From the NCBI GenBank assembly GCA_020403265.1, contig JADBXZ010000012.1:62001-126000 (forward strand): a DNA stretch of 64,000 bases. The letters are read 5' to 3'. The translations under genes were made by a program, and so were the position numbers. Positions within the stretch are counted from its first letter, which is position 1. Each line of letters begins with the position of its first letter. The notes below the pieces were generated by a model, which made no database searches, was not told the origin of the DNA, and was given only the letters and a program-made list of their open reading frames with translations. Of this stretch, positions 51,901 to 60,981 are shown piece after piece. Source of the DNA: Bacteroidota bacterium (GTDB taxonomy: Bacteria; Bacteroidota; Bacteroidia; B-17B0; Aurantibacillaceae).

Positions 51901-52258
51901 TTCCATTAATCATAGGAGCTAAATATGAATTCAATAATGCAGGATTACCAACCGCGGAAGGGTTGCTTTCCCAACCACCCGGCAGCGCAGTACCATCACT
52001 ATTTGTAAATATATGGAGGGTTATATTTAATGTTATTAATGCTGTATTTGCGTTAGGAATGTATGAAGATTGATTCCTATATTTGTTTGTCCATGTACTT
52101 GAGCTGGGTTGGCAATTTACATTTTGGTTCTGAACCGCAGTAACTGCTGCTAAGGGAGAAATTCCTGTACATTGTGTTGCAATGTTTTGCGAGTTTAGTA
52201 AACTCACACCAATTATAAACATTGGAAAAACGATTTTTTTTGTAAATGATAAATTCAT
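48911..52258 (-). CDS. Metzincin-type metalloprotease with parallel beta-helix and T9SS type A domain
   Basis: A 1115-residue secreted zinc protease. It has a signal peptide (about 1-24), then a catalytic domain with the extended zinc motif RHEILHCFGLGH (His228, Glu229, His232, Gly235, His238) and a Met-turn at NNVMSAG (near 319), as in pappalysin/M43-like metzincins. Residues about 370-800 form a right-handed parallel beta-helix (repeated short strands with N/G turns such as NANFINNVRDVVMVS). A Gly/Ser linker (SSGGGGGGGGSS, near 850), a helical region and the sorting domain (IVYPNPSNTFINYQF) close it. It is the first of three cargo genes in tandem. The substrate is unknown. Confidence 0.85.
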   Translation of the reverse strand: MNLSFTKKIVFPMFIIGVSLLNSQNIATQCTGISPLAAVTAVQNQNVNCQPSSSTWTNKYRNQSSYIPNANTALITLNITLHIFTNSDGTALPGGWESNPSAVGNPALLNSYLAPMINGNSDRFSVLRSANYAPSFMTSQYLDSKIQYSVTNVYYYPNTSLYYGINATGFNQFSFIETYYPSGRLEEGLPIIISMNGKNQLSGWNNKPAIETSVTYYDPLFFRAALRHEILHCFGLGHIYQDHGCGGGNGGADWAAFASPCGTNDYLSDVFVPGQTTCEVWTGNCANDGSPIYGTAPPSNSPCNSCYEKIAGINLSNNVMSAGNMDWFSPLQMGRRIRAMRLNPVDLGLPVNPLRSFAADLPSDHTNTWNITANETWDFDIQMYEDIVVKTGNTLTIKCRVNMAKEGVIKVEKGAKLVIDGGEVTTWSKSGRWQGVQLHGTSSLNQNYSGGYAINQGMINIINGGTIRDAEIGVFNGLSSIGSPFFVIGGTTGGVILADNANFINNVRDVVMVSYSFTDKSYFNNCNFRTTGVLKANALPLEHVNLAQVTGINFTRCKFEYLAGNTFNINQRRTGIYASDATFRVDHVCNNNITPCSGGFTKNIFNGLSNGIYIENTNPLRVPVIANTDFNNIIYNSTYAMNINSFIYEKNNINGPGIGSATGLYLNQCKLYNVRNNIFNNSVGSFFNVGVASNNSTNGLHQIYRNTFSNLFTGILAMNNNSGSTNNTDGLRMNCNVFTVVNNAFDISLTQSSTGGVAPTVMTNQGMTGNFLTFVRNRYAASCGGEQKWGVQGISIKSYNHPTTGDAQSRPDLPNSTCKDPLLNVLNGGGVYSPNHCPETQSSGGGGGGGGSSRIININNSITNLATNEKNVAGRFIYNNPDLQGYYAEKLNYYLTDSLEANNDSVIAVLLDVNNPMPDKDELLTYAYLNNGQIAKARQQSNKIASNNPDLSNFQNALIDLTSNKTYSGIGSNQSNSSKMMAANFNSDLPGVKVLNKLVNKIDYYIPRELPKLENGSDNLSNLESIAAYNLMGKYDVIVYPNPSNTFINYQFTSEAIGVLEVNVFDTLGKLVYETKSKNGEMIQISMQELPAGVYHLVCKNGKTVVDQQKLVKIN

Positions 52259-52277
52259 ATATTTTTTAAGCTAAATT

Positions 52278-52309
52278 AATTTGCCTAGACTATTTATTTT
52301 AGGCGAATT
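52278..52309. promoter_or_regulatory. Operator-like inverted repeat upstream of the XRE gene
   Basis: AATTTGCCTA (52278-52287) and TAGGCGAATT (52300-52309) form a 10-bp inverted repeat with one mismatch and a 12-bp centre. It lies where the -33 region of the XRE promoter should be, in the spacer shared with the divergent protease gene. Confidence 0.5.
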
Positions 52310-52314
52310 TTGCT

Positions 52315-52322
52315 TAAATTTG
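52315..52322 (+). promoter_or_regulatory. -7 promoter box of the XRE gene
   Basis: TAAATTTG is an exact -7 box, 16 nt before the ATG at 52339 and 5 nt after the inverted repeat. Repressor bound at that repeat would block it. Confidence 0.45.
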
Positions 52323-52338
52323 GATTAAAACGAAAAAA

Positions 52339-52698
52339 ATGATAGGTCATCAAATAAGAAAATTAAGAGAAGATAGAAAAATCAAGAGAAATGATTTAGC
52401 TGACAGGCTTAATATTGATGAATCTACCTTGGGAAAAATTGAAAACAATCAAATTAAAGTTTCGGCTGATCGTTTGTTGGAAATTGCAAAAATTTTAGAA
52501 GTACCTATTAATGATTTTTTCGTATCAATGCCATCTGTAAACTTTAATAATAATCACATTAATATTGCTTATATCAATCAATTCATAGAGGCTCAAAAAG
52601 AAAATACAGAACAACAAAATAAATTCATTGAAGAGTTAATCTCCCAAAATAAAATTCTGACAGATAAAATTGATTTTTTAGTTGCTAAAATTAAATAA
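52339..52698 (+). CDS. XRE-family helix-turn-helix regulator with coiled-coil tail
   Basis: A 119-residue cytosolic DNA-binding protein. The HTH_3 domain spans about residues 5-60 (IRKLREDRKIKRNDLADRLN, then TLGKIENNQIKVSADRLLEI), typical of Cro/C1 proteins. A C-terminal coiled coil of about 40 residues (EAQKENTEQQNKFIEELISQ) probably makes it a dimer or oligomer. It is divergent from the T9SS protease cluster, with an operator-like inverted repeat between, so it may control itself and perhaps that cluster. No toxin gene is adjacent. Confidence 0.88.
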   Translation: MIGHQIRKLREDRKIKRNDLADRLNIDESTLGKIENNQIKVSADRLLEIAKILEVPINDFFVSMPSVNFNNNHINIAYINQFIEAQKENTEQQNKFIEELISQNKILTDKIDFLVAKIK

Positions 52699-52740
52699 AC
52701 AATTCTGATTATTGATGTTTTCCATTTAATAAATAAAAAT

Positions 52741-54072
52741 TTAATCGTTTCCGGTTAAATAATCATCTAACCTTATAGGTTGAATCGCTTTAAATTTTGT
52801 TGGATTACTTTTGTGTTCCTTTTTTTCTGGAACCACCTTTTCAGTTGGATTCTTGAATTTGTTTACACCAACCAATACTCGCTTTTCTTGCTTGAAGTCA
52901 GATATCAATTGTTCTCTATCTGAATCGATGATGGATTGTATTAATCCACTCTCTATGCCTTTAATAAATCCACCGTTTGATTCTAGCGTTTTAAAAGTGT
53001 TCCAGGCTTTTTCAGCTAGTTGCTCCGTGAGTGTTTCAATAAAGTAAGATCCTTTAGAAATGTCATTAACCTTATCCAAATAACTTTCTTCTTTTAATAA
53101 ATGTTGCTGATTTCGTGCAATTCTTTCAGAAAAACTGTTTGATTCTTCAAAACCAATATTATATGGTAACACAGTCAAACTGTTACATCCGCCAATAACC
53201 GCACTCATACTTTCAGTGGTGCTTCTTAACAGGTTTGTATAAGCGTCCCTTTTACTTTTATTAAGCTGAGCGGTATTTGCATGAATATGTAAGTCGAAAT
53301 TACAATCGTACTGTTTTAACAACAAAGCGATCAAACTTCTATAAGCCCGCAACTTGGCTACTTCCATAAAAAAATCACCACTAACAGCGCAAGAGAGGTG
53401 AATAGTTTTTGGATTGTCTAATTGGTTATTTATGTTAAAATAATGGAGATATTCATTCAGATGCGTTAGAGTTATTGCCAATTCATTTATAGTATTTGCA
53501 CCGCTGTTTCTATAGAGATCTGCATTAATGTTGATAGATGTAAGATTCAAAGTGCTCCCCAAATCAGCTTCTTGATTAGCATGCCACTCTCCGTAAAAAG
53601 CAAATAAACCAAGCACATCCAAAAGAACAAAACATTTTTGCTTACCGTCGTATATATTAGTCTTACCCAACCATGGTTTTAAATCCTCTATAACATTTAT
53701 AGCATCACTTGTTATAAAAAATTGACTGTAAATGTGCTCAAGCGAAATGTTCGCTATCAATTTCTTTATGTCGATTTTATGATGGATATAAAAACACAGG
53801 CCTGTTGCACCTCCCTTTAGTGCTTCCAACGCTTTTAGATTGGCTGTTTTTTCATCTTTCACAACGATATGTTCGCATAATTCCCATCCATTGTGATTAA
53901 AATAGTTAGAGGGTTTCCCTGAATTTTCCTTTACATAGTAAGGTTCAATAACAACCCCCTCTAATGAAGTTTTGATTAACTGATCAACACTAATTCCTTT
54001 AAGGTCTTTTGATAATTGAAGTTTCCACGATTCGTAAGTTGTTTCAGGGAAATTAGAAAACATGTTATCCAT
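52741..54072 (-). CDS. mutA: Methylmalonyl-CoA mutase small (beta) subunit
   Basis: The 443-residue non-catalytic subunit of the B12-dependent mutase, which interconverts (R)-methylmalonyl-CoA and succinyl-CoA in propionyl-CoA metabolism. It begins FPETTYESWKLQLSKDLKG and carries the TIM-barrel-like mutase region (SAVIGGCNSLTVLPYN near 315). ERIARNQQHLLKEESYLDKV (near 335) is strongly typical of the mutase family. There is no cobalamin-binding domain (DxHxxG), as expected for MutA. mutB, which usually follows, is absent, and the next gene is a convergent XRE regulator. Upstream is a small membrane protein gene 2 bp away. Confidence 0.88.
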   Translation of the reverse strand: MDNMFSNFPETTYESWKLQLSKDLKGISVDQLIKTSLEGVVIEPYYVKENSGKPSNYFNHNGWELCEHIVVKDEKTANLKALEALKGGATGLCFYIHHKIDIKKLIANISLEHIYSQFFITSDAINVIEDLKPWLGKTNIYDGKQKCFVLLDVLGLFAFYGEWHANQEADLGSTLNLTSININADLYRNSGANTINELAITLTHLNEYLHYFNINNQLDNPKTIHLSCAVSGDFFMEVAKLRAYRSLIALLLKQYDCNFDLHIHANTAQLNKSKRDAYTNLLRSTTESMSAVIGGCNSLTVLPYNIGFEESNSFSERIARNQQHLLKEESYLDKVNDISKGSYFIETLTEQLAEKAWNTFKTLESNGGFIKGIESGLIQSIIDSDREQLISDFKQEKRVLVGVNKFKNPTEKVVPEKKEHKSNPTKFKAIQPIRLDDYLTGND

Positions 54073-54074
54073 TA

Positions 54075-54599
54075 TTAAAATGCTTGAGCGATTTCTTTTT
54101 TAATATATTCCAAAGCAATTTGATTTGGCATTTTCTTATCAAGGTTAGCAACCAAATTTAATATCATCATCGCAAGTTCGTTACTGCTGGTATCATGCGG
54201 CACTTTTGTAGAACTAATGTTGATGGCTTTAATTATTTCCTCCTTAGCATTTTTAACTAACTCCCAGGCACCATAACTTATATAAATTTGTTGTGATAAA
54301 TTATGCTCATACTCACTTTTAATGGCCTTAATTAACTCCTGGTGTAATTGATGGGCATTCATGCCATGTTTATTAACCCTAACTACCAAACTATTAGGAT
54401 CTATACGCTCCAAAAAAATAACAACACGTTCATATGCCTGCAATTTTAAAGGGGTAAATACTGATTGAGCTGATTTTTTTAACTCATGTTCTCGTCTTTT
54501 TTGATCATTGTCCAAAAAACGATTGACTAAGAAAAAAGTCGCTAAAAAAACAACAGCGGCCGGCAAAAGGATTTTCAAAATGTCTATCAAAGCTTCCAT
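54075..54599 (-). CDS. Uncharacterised membrane-anchored protein upstream of mutA
   Basis: A 174-residue protein with one N-terminal transmembrane helix (about 8-27, LLPAAVVFLATFFLV) and a helical cytosolic part rich in Lys, Glu and Leu (FTPLKLQAYERVVIFLERI; GMNAHQLHQELIKAIKSEY). I recall similar proteins of unknown function next to mutA in other Bacteroidota, but cannot confirm a family here. The 2-bp spacing to mutA suggests co-translation and perhaps a link to B12-mutase localisation or assembly. That is inference only. Confidence 0.7.
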   Translation of the reverse strand: MEALIDILKILLPAAVVFLATFFLVNRFLDNDQKRREHELKKSAQSVFTPLKLQAYERVVIFLERIDPNSLVVRVNKHGMNAHQLHQELIKAIKSEYEHNLSQQIYISYGAWELVKNAKEEIIKAINISSTKVPHDTSSNELAMMILNLVANLDKKMPNQIALEYIKKEIAQAF

Positions 54600-54768
54600 A
54601 TCTTCTTAATAATTGCGTTTTTACGAATTGGTAACAAATTGCCTTAAATTTCGCTATTTATTCCCAATTCTTCAACTTTAAATAGCATTAAATCACTATT
54701 TACATGTATTTTTTATGTTACTTTTATGGAAAAGCCAATTTTGTTACATCTCAAAAATAAAAATTTAT

Positions 54769-57700
54769 ATGTTATCCAAAAAACTGATCTTAATTTATTT
54801 GATTGTTATTTCAACAACCGTTTTAAGTTTAAATTTTATAATAAAGAAAAAAGTGAAATCAACAAATAACACTGAAATTGGGCCCTATGATACTTACGAG
54901 GGTCTTTGGAAACAATTGCAAGCCTTTGAAGATAAAGGACTGCCCGAAAGTGCCTTAAAAATAATCTTACAAATTTATGACAAAGCTAAAAAAGATGAAA
55001 ATGCCCCTCAATTCGTTAAAGCTGTTATTTACAAGCTCAAATACAATCAAACTAAAGAGGAATTTAGTCAACAAAAAAATATCGATGAACTAAAAGCCGA
55101 AATTAAAGTTGCAAAGTTTCCTATAAAACCCATTTTACAAAGTTTATTGGCCGAAAATTACTGGCAGTATTATCAAATGAACCGTTGGCAGTTTTATAAC
55201 CGCAGCCAAACCGTTTCATTTAATAACGACGATGTGGCTACTTGGGACTTAAAAAACATCATCAATGCATCCATACTTTTGCATAAGTCCTCCTTATCGG
55301 AAGCTAAACAACTTAAGGAAGTAAAATTAGATTTGTTTGATGAAATAGTTGCAAAAGGAACTGCAGAGACTCGTCAATGGCGCCCGACACTCTATCATTT
55401 TATAGCACACAGAGCACTTGATTTTTTCAAAAACAGCGAAGCTGATGTTACCAAGGCAGCTGCTCAGTTTGCAATCAACGAAGAGGAGTACTTAATGCCT
55501 TATACAAACTTCATAAATTTTAAGGTTAATCAACCAACAGATAGTTTGGAACTAAAATACTACGCCGTAAACTTATTTAAAGATCTGTACGACTTCAACT
55601 TAAAAACAAATAATCTAGGAGCTATTGTTGACTTAGAGTTTGAGCGATTGGATTTCTCCTATATGTATTCAAGAAATGAAAACAAAGATTCAATTTATCT
55701 TAAAACTTTAAATCAATTGCAAACTGAGTTTGCAAGTAGCAAGCGTGTTGCGGAAATTAAGCATAGAGTTGCCATTTGGTATTATAAAAAATCTTCATTG
55801 TATAAACCACTTGAGTCAGATCAGTATAAGGACTACAAACAAATTGCGCACCGTATTTGTAAGGATATCATCACTAATCATCCTAATACCCGCGGGGCAC
55901 AATTGGCCAATAATAGCATTAATGATATTGAATCAAAAGTATTGCAATTAACTGCCGAGCAAAGTAATGATGTTGATTTACCAAATCGTTTATTGGTAAA
56001 TTACACCAACCTCACAAAAATTTATTTTAAGTTGGTGAAAACAGATTACTTCAGTTACACAAAACTTCAAAATAATCACTATGGAGAAAAATTATTTGAG
56101 AAACTTTTAAATTTACCAACTGTTGCCACCTTTGATCAAATGCTACCTAGCGATAAAGATTTTAATAATCATAGCGTTGAGATTAAAGTACCAGAAATAA
56201 ACGCCGGATACTATTTGTTATTAGCTTGCAACAATGCTGATTTTAAAACAAGCAAAAGTGTGTTTGCCTATCAAACTTATATTGTAACTGACATTGCGAC
56301 AGCCTACAAACGCAAAAAAGGAGGCGAAATTGACTTTTTTGTTTTAAACAGAAACAGTGGTCAACCGATTGAGAATGCAACAATTCAAACCTACTACAAT
56401 AAATACAATAGTGCCACTTATAACTATGAAGTAAAAAAAGGAGCTGCTTTTAAGACCAATCTAAATGGTAAAGCAACCATCAACGAAAAAGGAACTGAAT
56501 ACTACAACAGTTTTTTTGTTGAGGTTATAACCGAGAAGGAAAAACTTGTTTCAAATTCGGGGTTATACAATTACCGAGATTACGAGCAGACAGCGGGCAA
56601 TATCACTACGCATATTTTTACAGACAGAGCAATTTATAGGCCCGGACAAACAATTTATTTTAAAGCACTGATGATGCAAAACAACACCAAGAATGATTAT
56701 CAGTTGCTAACTAATAGAGCCACCACTTTAACGTTTTATGATGTAAATCATCAAAAGATAAGCGAACAAAAACTTACGACAAATGAATATGGAACTGTGG
56801 CCGGATCATTTATTGCGCCAAATGGTGTAATCACAGGCCAAATGTATATTTCAGACGGATATGGCTCCACTTACATTTCAGTTGAAGAATACAAGCGACC
56901 TAAATTTGAAACTTATTTTGATACACTTAAAGGCAGCTATCGTTTAAATGATATAGTTAAAGTTAAAGGTCTTGCAAAAGCATACGCAGGTAATTGGATT
57001 GACGGCGCCTCCGTTAAATTCCGTGTTGAAAGAAACGTAAGTTATCCTTATTGGTGGTATTGGTACAGGCCATATTATAGCCAAAGCACATCGGTTGAAA
57101 TTACAAATGGCATTACGCAAACCAATCAAAATGGTGAATTCATGATTGAATTTAAAGCATTACCAGATCCAACAGTTTCCAACAAAGATAACCCAACCTA
57201 TAATTTTACAATAATTGCCGATGTTACAGATAGCAATGGCGAAACGCGCAGCACCAACACCTATTTCAGAGTTGGAAATCAAGCACTGGAACTAAGTTTG
57301 AACGTGCCTGAGATAATGAATACAACAAAAAATTTGGAAGTTAACGTTCGTGCACAAAATTTAAACGGCATTGAAGAATTTACTAAGGGTGTAATGAACG
57401 TATATTCCTTAAAGCAAAACAATAAAGTTTTCAGAAAACGTTTATGGAGTCAGCCTGATAAACACATTTTTAGCAAAGAGGAATACTATAAATTATTCCC
57501 AAATGATTTATATGCTGATGAAACAAATCATTATAAATGGGAAAAATTAAAACTCGCATTCTCAAAAAGCTTCGATACTAAAATTAGTAAAATAATAAAT
57601 TGTTCAGAGTTTAAAACCCTCGAACAAGGCATGTACCTGATAGAATCAATCTGTAAGGACAAAAACGGACAGGAAGTAAAAGCACTTAATTATGTTACCA

Positions 57701-60700
57701 TTTACAATCCTTCAAAAAATGAATTACCGGCTTCTAAACCATTTTGGACCTTATCGATTCAATCAACATGTGAGCCTGGAGATACAGCTAAAATGATAAT
57801 TGCATCTTCATATAAAGATGTTTATTTACTTAATTCTATTGAAAGTGATGAAATAGATGAATTTAAATTAACAACCACTTCACTAAAACCTATTTTAATT
57901 CCAATTGCTGAAAAAAACAGAGGAGGCTTAGTTAGTCATTATACGTTCATTAAAAACGGTAGATACTATAGTTATACGGATTATATAAATGTTCCTTTTA
58001 CTAACAAATCCTTAGATATCGAATATGCCACATTCAGAGACAAGCTATTACCGGGTCAGCAGGAACAATGGCAGCTCATCATCAAAAACAAGAAAGGTGA
58101 AAAAGTTGCAGCGGAAATGTTAGCAAGCATGTACGATGCAAGTTTAGATGCTTTTAGGCCTAATAATTGGTACCTTAATCCTTATCATTCTTATTATGCC
58201 AGATACAATTGGGTTAATGAAATAGAGCGCGTTAGTTCTGCTGCTGTTTATAATAACACCGGAAATACCTATGTGAATGTAGACTACCTTTATTATGATC
58301 ACTTAAACACGTTCGGTTTAAGTTACTATAATAACTACTATGGCTATTATGGTGATGATGACTATAGAAATGAAGGCGTTTTAGCTGAAGCTCCAATGGA
58401 GGCCGAAGAAAAATCAAAAGATAAAGAATCTGCTCCTAGAGCGAAAAAATCTGCTGCACCTATGGGTAAAGCAGATGCACTCGGTGGACTCGCTAAAAGT
58501 GAAGTTAGCGCATCAACAACAAAAGGTGGTGAACAAAATGAGTTTCGTAATGATGAAAATAATGGAGACAACCACTCTTCTAATGCTAAACTATCAGAAA
58601 TAGTACCACGTAAAAATTTTAATGAAACTGCATTCTTTTATCCTCAACTACAAACAAATGAAAAAGGAGAAATCATTATTAAGTTTACCATACCTGAAAG
58701 CTTAACTAAATGGAAGTTGATGACCATGGCTCATACAAAAGACTTAAGTATTGGTCAATCTTACCGTGAAATCATAACACAGAAAGAATTAATGGTGCAG
58801 CCAAACCCACCTCGCTTTTTCAGAGAGTTTGATACTTTAACTTTTGTTAGCAAAGTGGTTAACTTAAATAAAAATCAGGCAAAAGGTGTTGCTGAATTAA
58901 GATTGTTTGACGCCATTACGGAAGAAGACATCACTACAAAAATCTTAAACAAACCTTCTAAAGAATTTGTTGCAGAAGGAGGCCAAAGCACTACACTTAA
59001 TTGGTCGCTTATTATTCCAACAGACTATCAGGCAGTGAAATACAAACTTATTGCTAAAGCCGGAAACTTCAGCGATGGCGAAGAAATGGTGGTTCCTGTT
59101 TTAACCAACAGAATGTTGGTAACGGAAAGCATGCCATTACCGATTAGAGGATTCCAAACCAAAGAATTTACGTTTGCTAAATTTATCAATCAAAATAATA
59201 ATTCTAATACTTTAAAAAATCATGCCTACACTTTAGAATTTACGGCTAATCCCGCATGGTATGCCGTGCAAAGCCTACCCTACTTAATGGAATACCCTTA
59301 TGAGTGCAGCGAACAAACTTTTGCTCGCTATTATGCAAATTCATTGGCATCTCACATCGCTAATTCTAAACCAAAAATTAAAGAAATTTTTGAAAGTTGG
59401 AAAACAAACAGTCCTGAAACTTTTTATTCTAACCTTCAAAAAAACGAAGAATTAAAAGCAGTGCTCTTACAAGAAACGCCTTGGGTGCTTGACAGTAAAA
59501 ATGAAAGTGAAAATAAAAAACGTGTTGCTTTATTATTTGATCTTAATAAAATGAGTAACGAATTAAACAACGCCTTGCTTAAACTTCAGAAAGCACAATC
59601 ATCAAACGGTGGCTGGCCATGGTTCAAAAATTGCCCTGAAGACTGGTATATTACGCAATACATTGCCACCGGCTTTGCGCATTTACAAAAACTTGGTGTG
59701 ATTGATTTCAACAAAAACTACCAGATAAAACAAATGGTTGATAAAGCTGTCTTATTCTGTGATCGCAAAATTAAGGAAGACTATGATTACATTAAAAAAC
59801 ATTACAAAGTATACTTAACAGAAAATCATTTAGGATACATGCACATTCAGTATTTATATATGCGCAGTTATTTTACTTCAAACCAACTTCCAATCAGCAA
59901 AAATAATACAGAAGCAGTTGAGTACTTTAAAAAACAAGCTAAAACCTACTGGCTACAAAACAGTCGCTATATGCAAGGAATGATTGCTTTAAGTTTAAAC
60001 AGATATGGTGACAAGAAAACGGCTACTGTCATAATGAAATCTTTAAAAGAGAATTCTCTTAACAAGGAAGAAATGGGTATGTACTGGAAAGATAATTATG
60101 CCGGCTACTATTGGTATCAGGCGCCTATAGAAATGCAGGCGCTAATGATTGAAGCTTTTGATGAAGTAAGTAATGATTTAAAATCGGTTGATGATTTAAA
60201 AACCTGGTTAATTAAAAGCAAACAAACACAAAACTGGGGAACTACGCGCGCTACCTCTGAAGCAATATATGCCATGTTGTTACGAGGCTCTGACTGGTTA
60301 GCAACAGAACCAAATGTGGAAATCAACTTAGGTAATATTAAAATTGATACTAAAACTGATAAAAGTTTAAAGGTTGAGGCTGGCACAGGTTATTTCAAAA
60401 AAGTATTTACCGGCACTGAAATTCAACCTCAAATGGGCAAAGTAAAAGTAGTGAAAAAAGATGCAGGCGTTAGCTGGGGAAGTGTATATTGGCAATACTT
60501 TGAACAGCTTGATAAAATTACACCTCATGAAACGCCTCTAAAACTTACTAAAAAATTGTTTATTGAAAAAAATACAGCCAGTGGTCCGGTAATTGAGCCA
60601 ATTGATAAAAATAAATTAAAAGTTGGCGATAAAATTATTGTAAGAATTGAATTAAGAGTTGACCGATCAATGGAATATGTGCATTTAAAAGATATGCGCG

Positions 60701-60951
60701 CAAGTGGTTTTGAACCGATTAACGTGATAAGCACCTACAAATATCAGGATGGATTAGGTTATTACGAGGCTACAAAGGATGCCAGCACTAACTTTTTTAT
60801 ATCGTATCTACCAAAAGGCACCTTTGTTTTTGAATACCCCTTGTTGGTAAGTCACAGCGGTAATTTCAGCAATGGCATAAGCAGTATCCAATGCATGTAC
60901 GCGCCTGAATTTACAAGCCACAGCGAAGGATTGAGAGTTAAGATTGACTAA
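54769..60951 (+). CDS. Alpha-2-macroglobulin family protein with intact thioester motif
   Basis: A 2060-residue exported protein, a bacterial alpha-2-macroglobulin thought to trap proteases in the periplasm or at the surface. ATG 54769 gives MLSKKLILIYLIVISTTVLS, a signal/anchor. An ATG at 54715 would add 18 residues and spoil it. MG domains follow, including the MG2-type THIFTDRAIYRPGQTIYFKA (near 620) and YISVEEYKRPKFE. A low-complexity, Tyr-rich then Lys/Ala-rich bait-like stretch lies at about 1150-1280. Next comes the NFNETAFFYPQLQT block and the thioester motif CSEQ at residue 1513 (DNA 59305-59316) in EYPYECSEQTFARYYAN, and then the alpha-toroid domain with SNGGWPWF. The PbpC partner seen in many Proteobacteria is not adjacent. 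Confidence 0.88.
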   Translation: MLSKKLILIYLIVISTTVLSLNFIIKKKVKSTNNTEIGPYDTYEGLWKQLQAFEDKGLPESALKIILQIYDKAKKDENAPQFVKAVIYKLKYNQTKEEFSQQKNIDELKAEIKVAKFPIKPILQSLLAENYWQYYQMNRWQFYNRSQTVSFNNDDVATWDLKNIINASILLHKSSLSEAKQLKEVKLDLFDEIVAKGTAETRQWRPTLYHFIAHRALDFFKNSEADVTKAAAQFAINEEEYLMPYTNFINFKVNQPTDSLELKYYAVNLFKDLYDFNLKTNNLGAIVDLEFERLDFSYMYSRNENKDSIYLKTLNQLQTEFASSKRVAEIKHRVAIWYYKKSSLYKPLESDQYKDYKQIAHRICKDIITNHPNTRGAQLANNSINDIESKVLQLTAEQSNDVDLPNRLLVNYTNLTKIYFKLVKTDYFSYTKLQNNHYGEKLFEKLLNLPTVATFDQMLPSDKDFNNHSVEIKVPEINAGYYLLLACNNADFKTSKSVFAYQTYIVTDIATAYKRKKGGEIDFFVLNRNSGQPIENATIQTYYNKYNSATYNYEVKKGAAFKTNLNGKATINEKGTEYYNSFFVEVITEKEKLVSNSGLYNYRDYEQTAGNITTHIFTDRAIYRPGQTIYFKALMMQNNTKNDYQLLTNRATTLTFYDVNHQKISEQKLTTNEYGTVAGSFIAPNGVITGQMYISDGYGSTYISVEEYKRPKFETYFDTLKGSYRLNDIVKVKGLAKAYAGNWIDGASVKFRVERNVSYPYWWYWYRPYYSQSTSVEITNGITQTNQNGEFMIEFKALPDPTVSNKDNPTYNFTIIADVTDSNGETRSTNTYFRVGNQALELSLNVPEIMNTTKNLEVNVRAQNLNGIEEFTKGVMNVYSLKQNNKVFRKRLWSQPDKHIFSKEEYYKLFPNDLYADETNHYKWEKLKLAFSKSFDTKISKIINCSEFKTLEQGMYLIESICKDKNGQEVKALNYVTIYNPSKNELPASKPFWTLSIQSTCEPGDTAKMIIASSYKDVYLLNSIESDEIDEFKLTTTSLKPILIPIAEKNRGGLVSHYTFIKNGRYYSYTDYINVPFTNKSLDIEYATFRDKLLPGQQEQWQLIIKNKKGEKVAAEMLASMYDASLDAFRPNNWYLNPYHSYYARYNWVNEIERVSSAAVYNNTGNTYVNVDYLYYDHLNTFGLSYYNNYYGYYGDDDYRNEGVLAEAPMEAEEKSKDKESAPRAKKSAAPMGKADALGGLAKSEVSASTTKGGEQNEFRNDENNGDNHSSNAKLSEIVPRKNFNETAFFYPQLQTNEKGEIIIKFTIPESLTKWKLMTMAHTKDLSIGQSYREIITQKELMVQPNPPRFFREFDTLTFVSKVVNLNKNQAKGVAELRLFDAITEEDITTKILNKPSKEFVAEGGQSTTLNWSLIIPTDYQAVKYKLIAKAGNFSDGEEMVVPVLTNRMLVTESMPLPIRGFQTKEFTFAKFINQNNNSNTLKNHAYTLEFTANPAWYAVQSLPYLMEYPYECSEQTFARYYANSLASHIANSKPKIKEIFESWKTNSPETFYSNLQKNEELKAVLLQETPWVLDSKNESENKKRVALLFDLNKMSNELNNALLKLQKAQSSNGGWPWFKNCPEDWYITQYIATGFAHLQKLGVIDFNKNYQIKQMVDKAVLFCDRKIKEDYDYIKKHYKVYLTENHLGYMHIQYLYMRSYFTSNQLPISKNNTEAVEYFKKQAKTYWLQNSRYMQGMIALSLNRYGDKKTATVIMKSLKENSLNKEEMGMYWKDNYAGYYWYQAPIEMQALMIEAFDEVSNDLKSVDDLKTWLIKSKQTQNWGTTRATSEAIYAMLLRGSDWLATEPNVEINLGNIKIDTKTDKSLKVEAGTGYFKKVFTGTEIQPQMGKVKVVKKDAGVSWGSVYWQYFEQLDKITPHETPLKLTKKLFIEKNTASGPVIEPIDKNKLKVGDKIIVRIELRVDRSMEYVHLKDMRASGFEPINVISTYKYQDGLGYYEATKDASTNFFISYLPKGTFVFEYPLLVSHSGNFSNGISSIQCMYAPEFTSHSEGLRVKID

Positions 60952-60981
60952 AAACAAACAAGATAGGTAAAGACGTATTGG

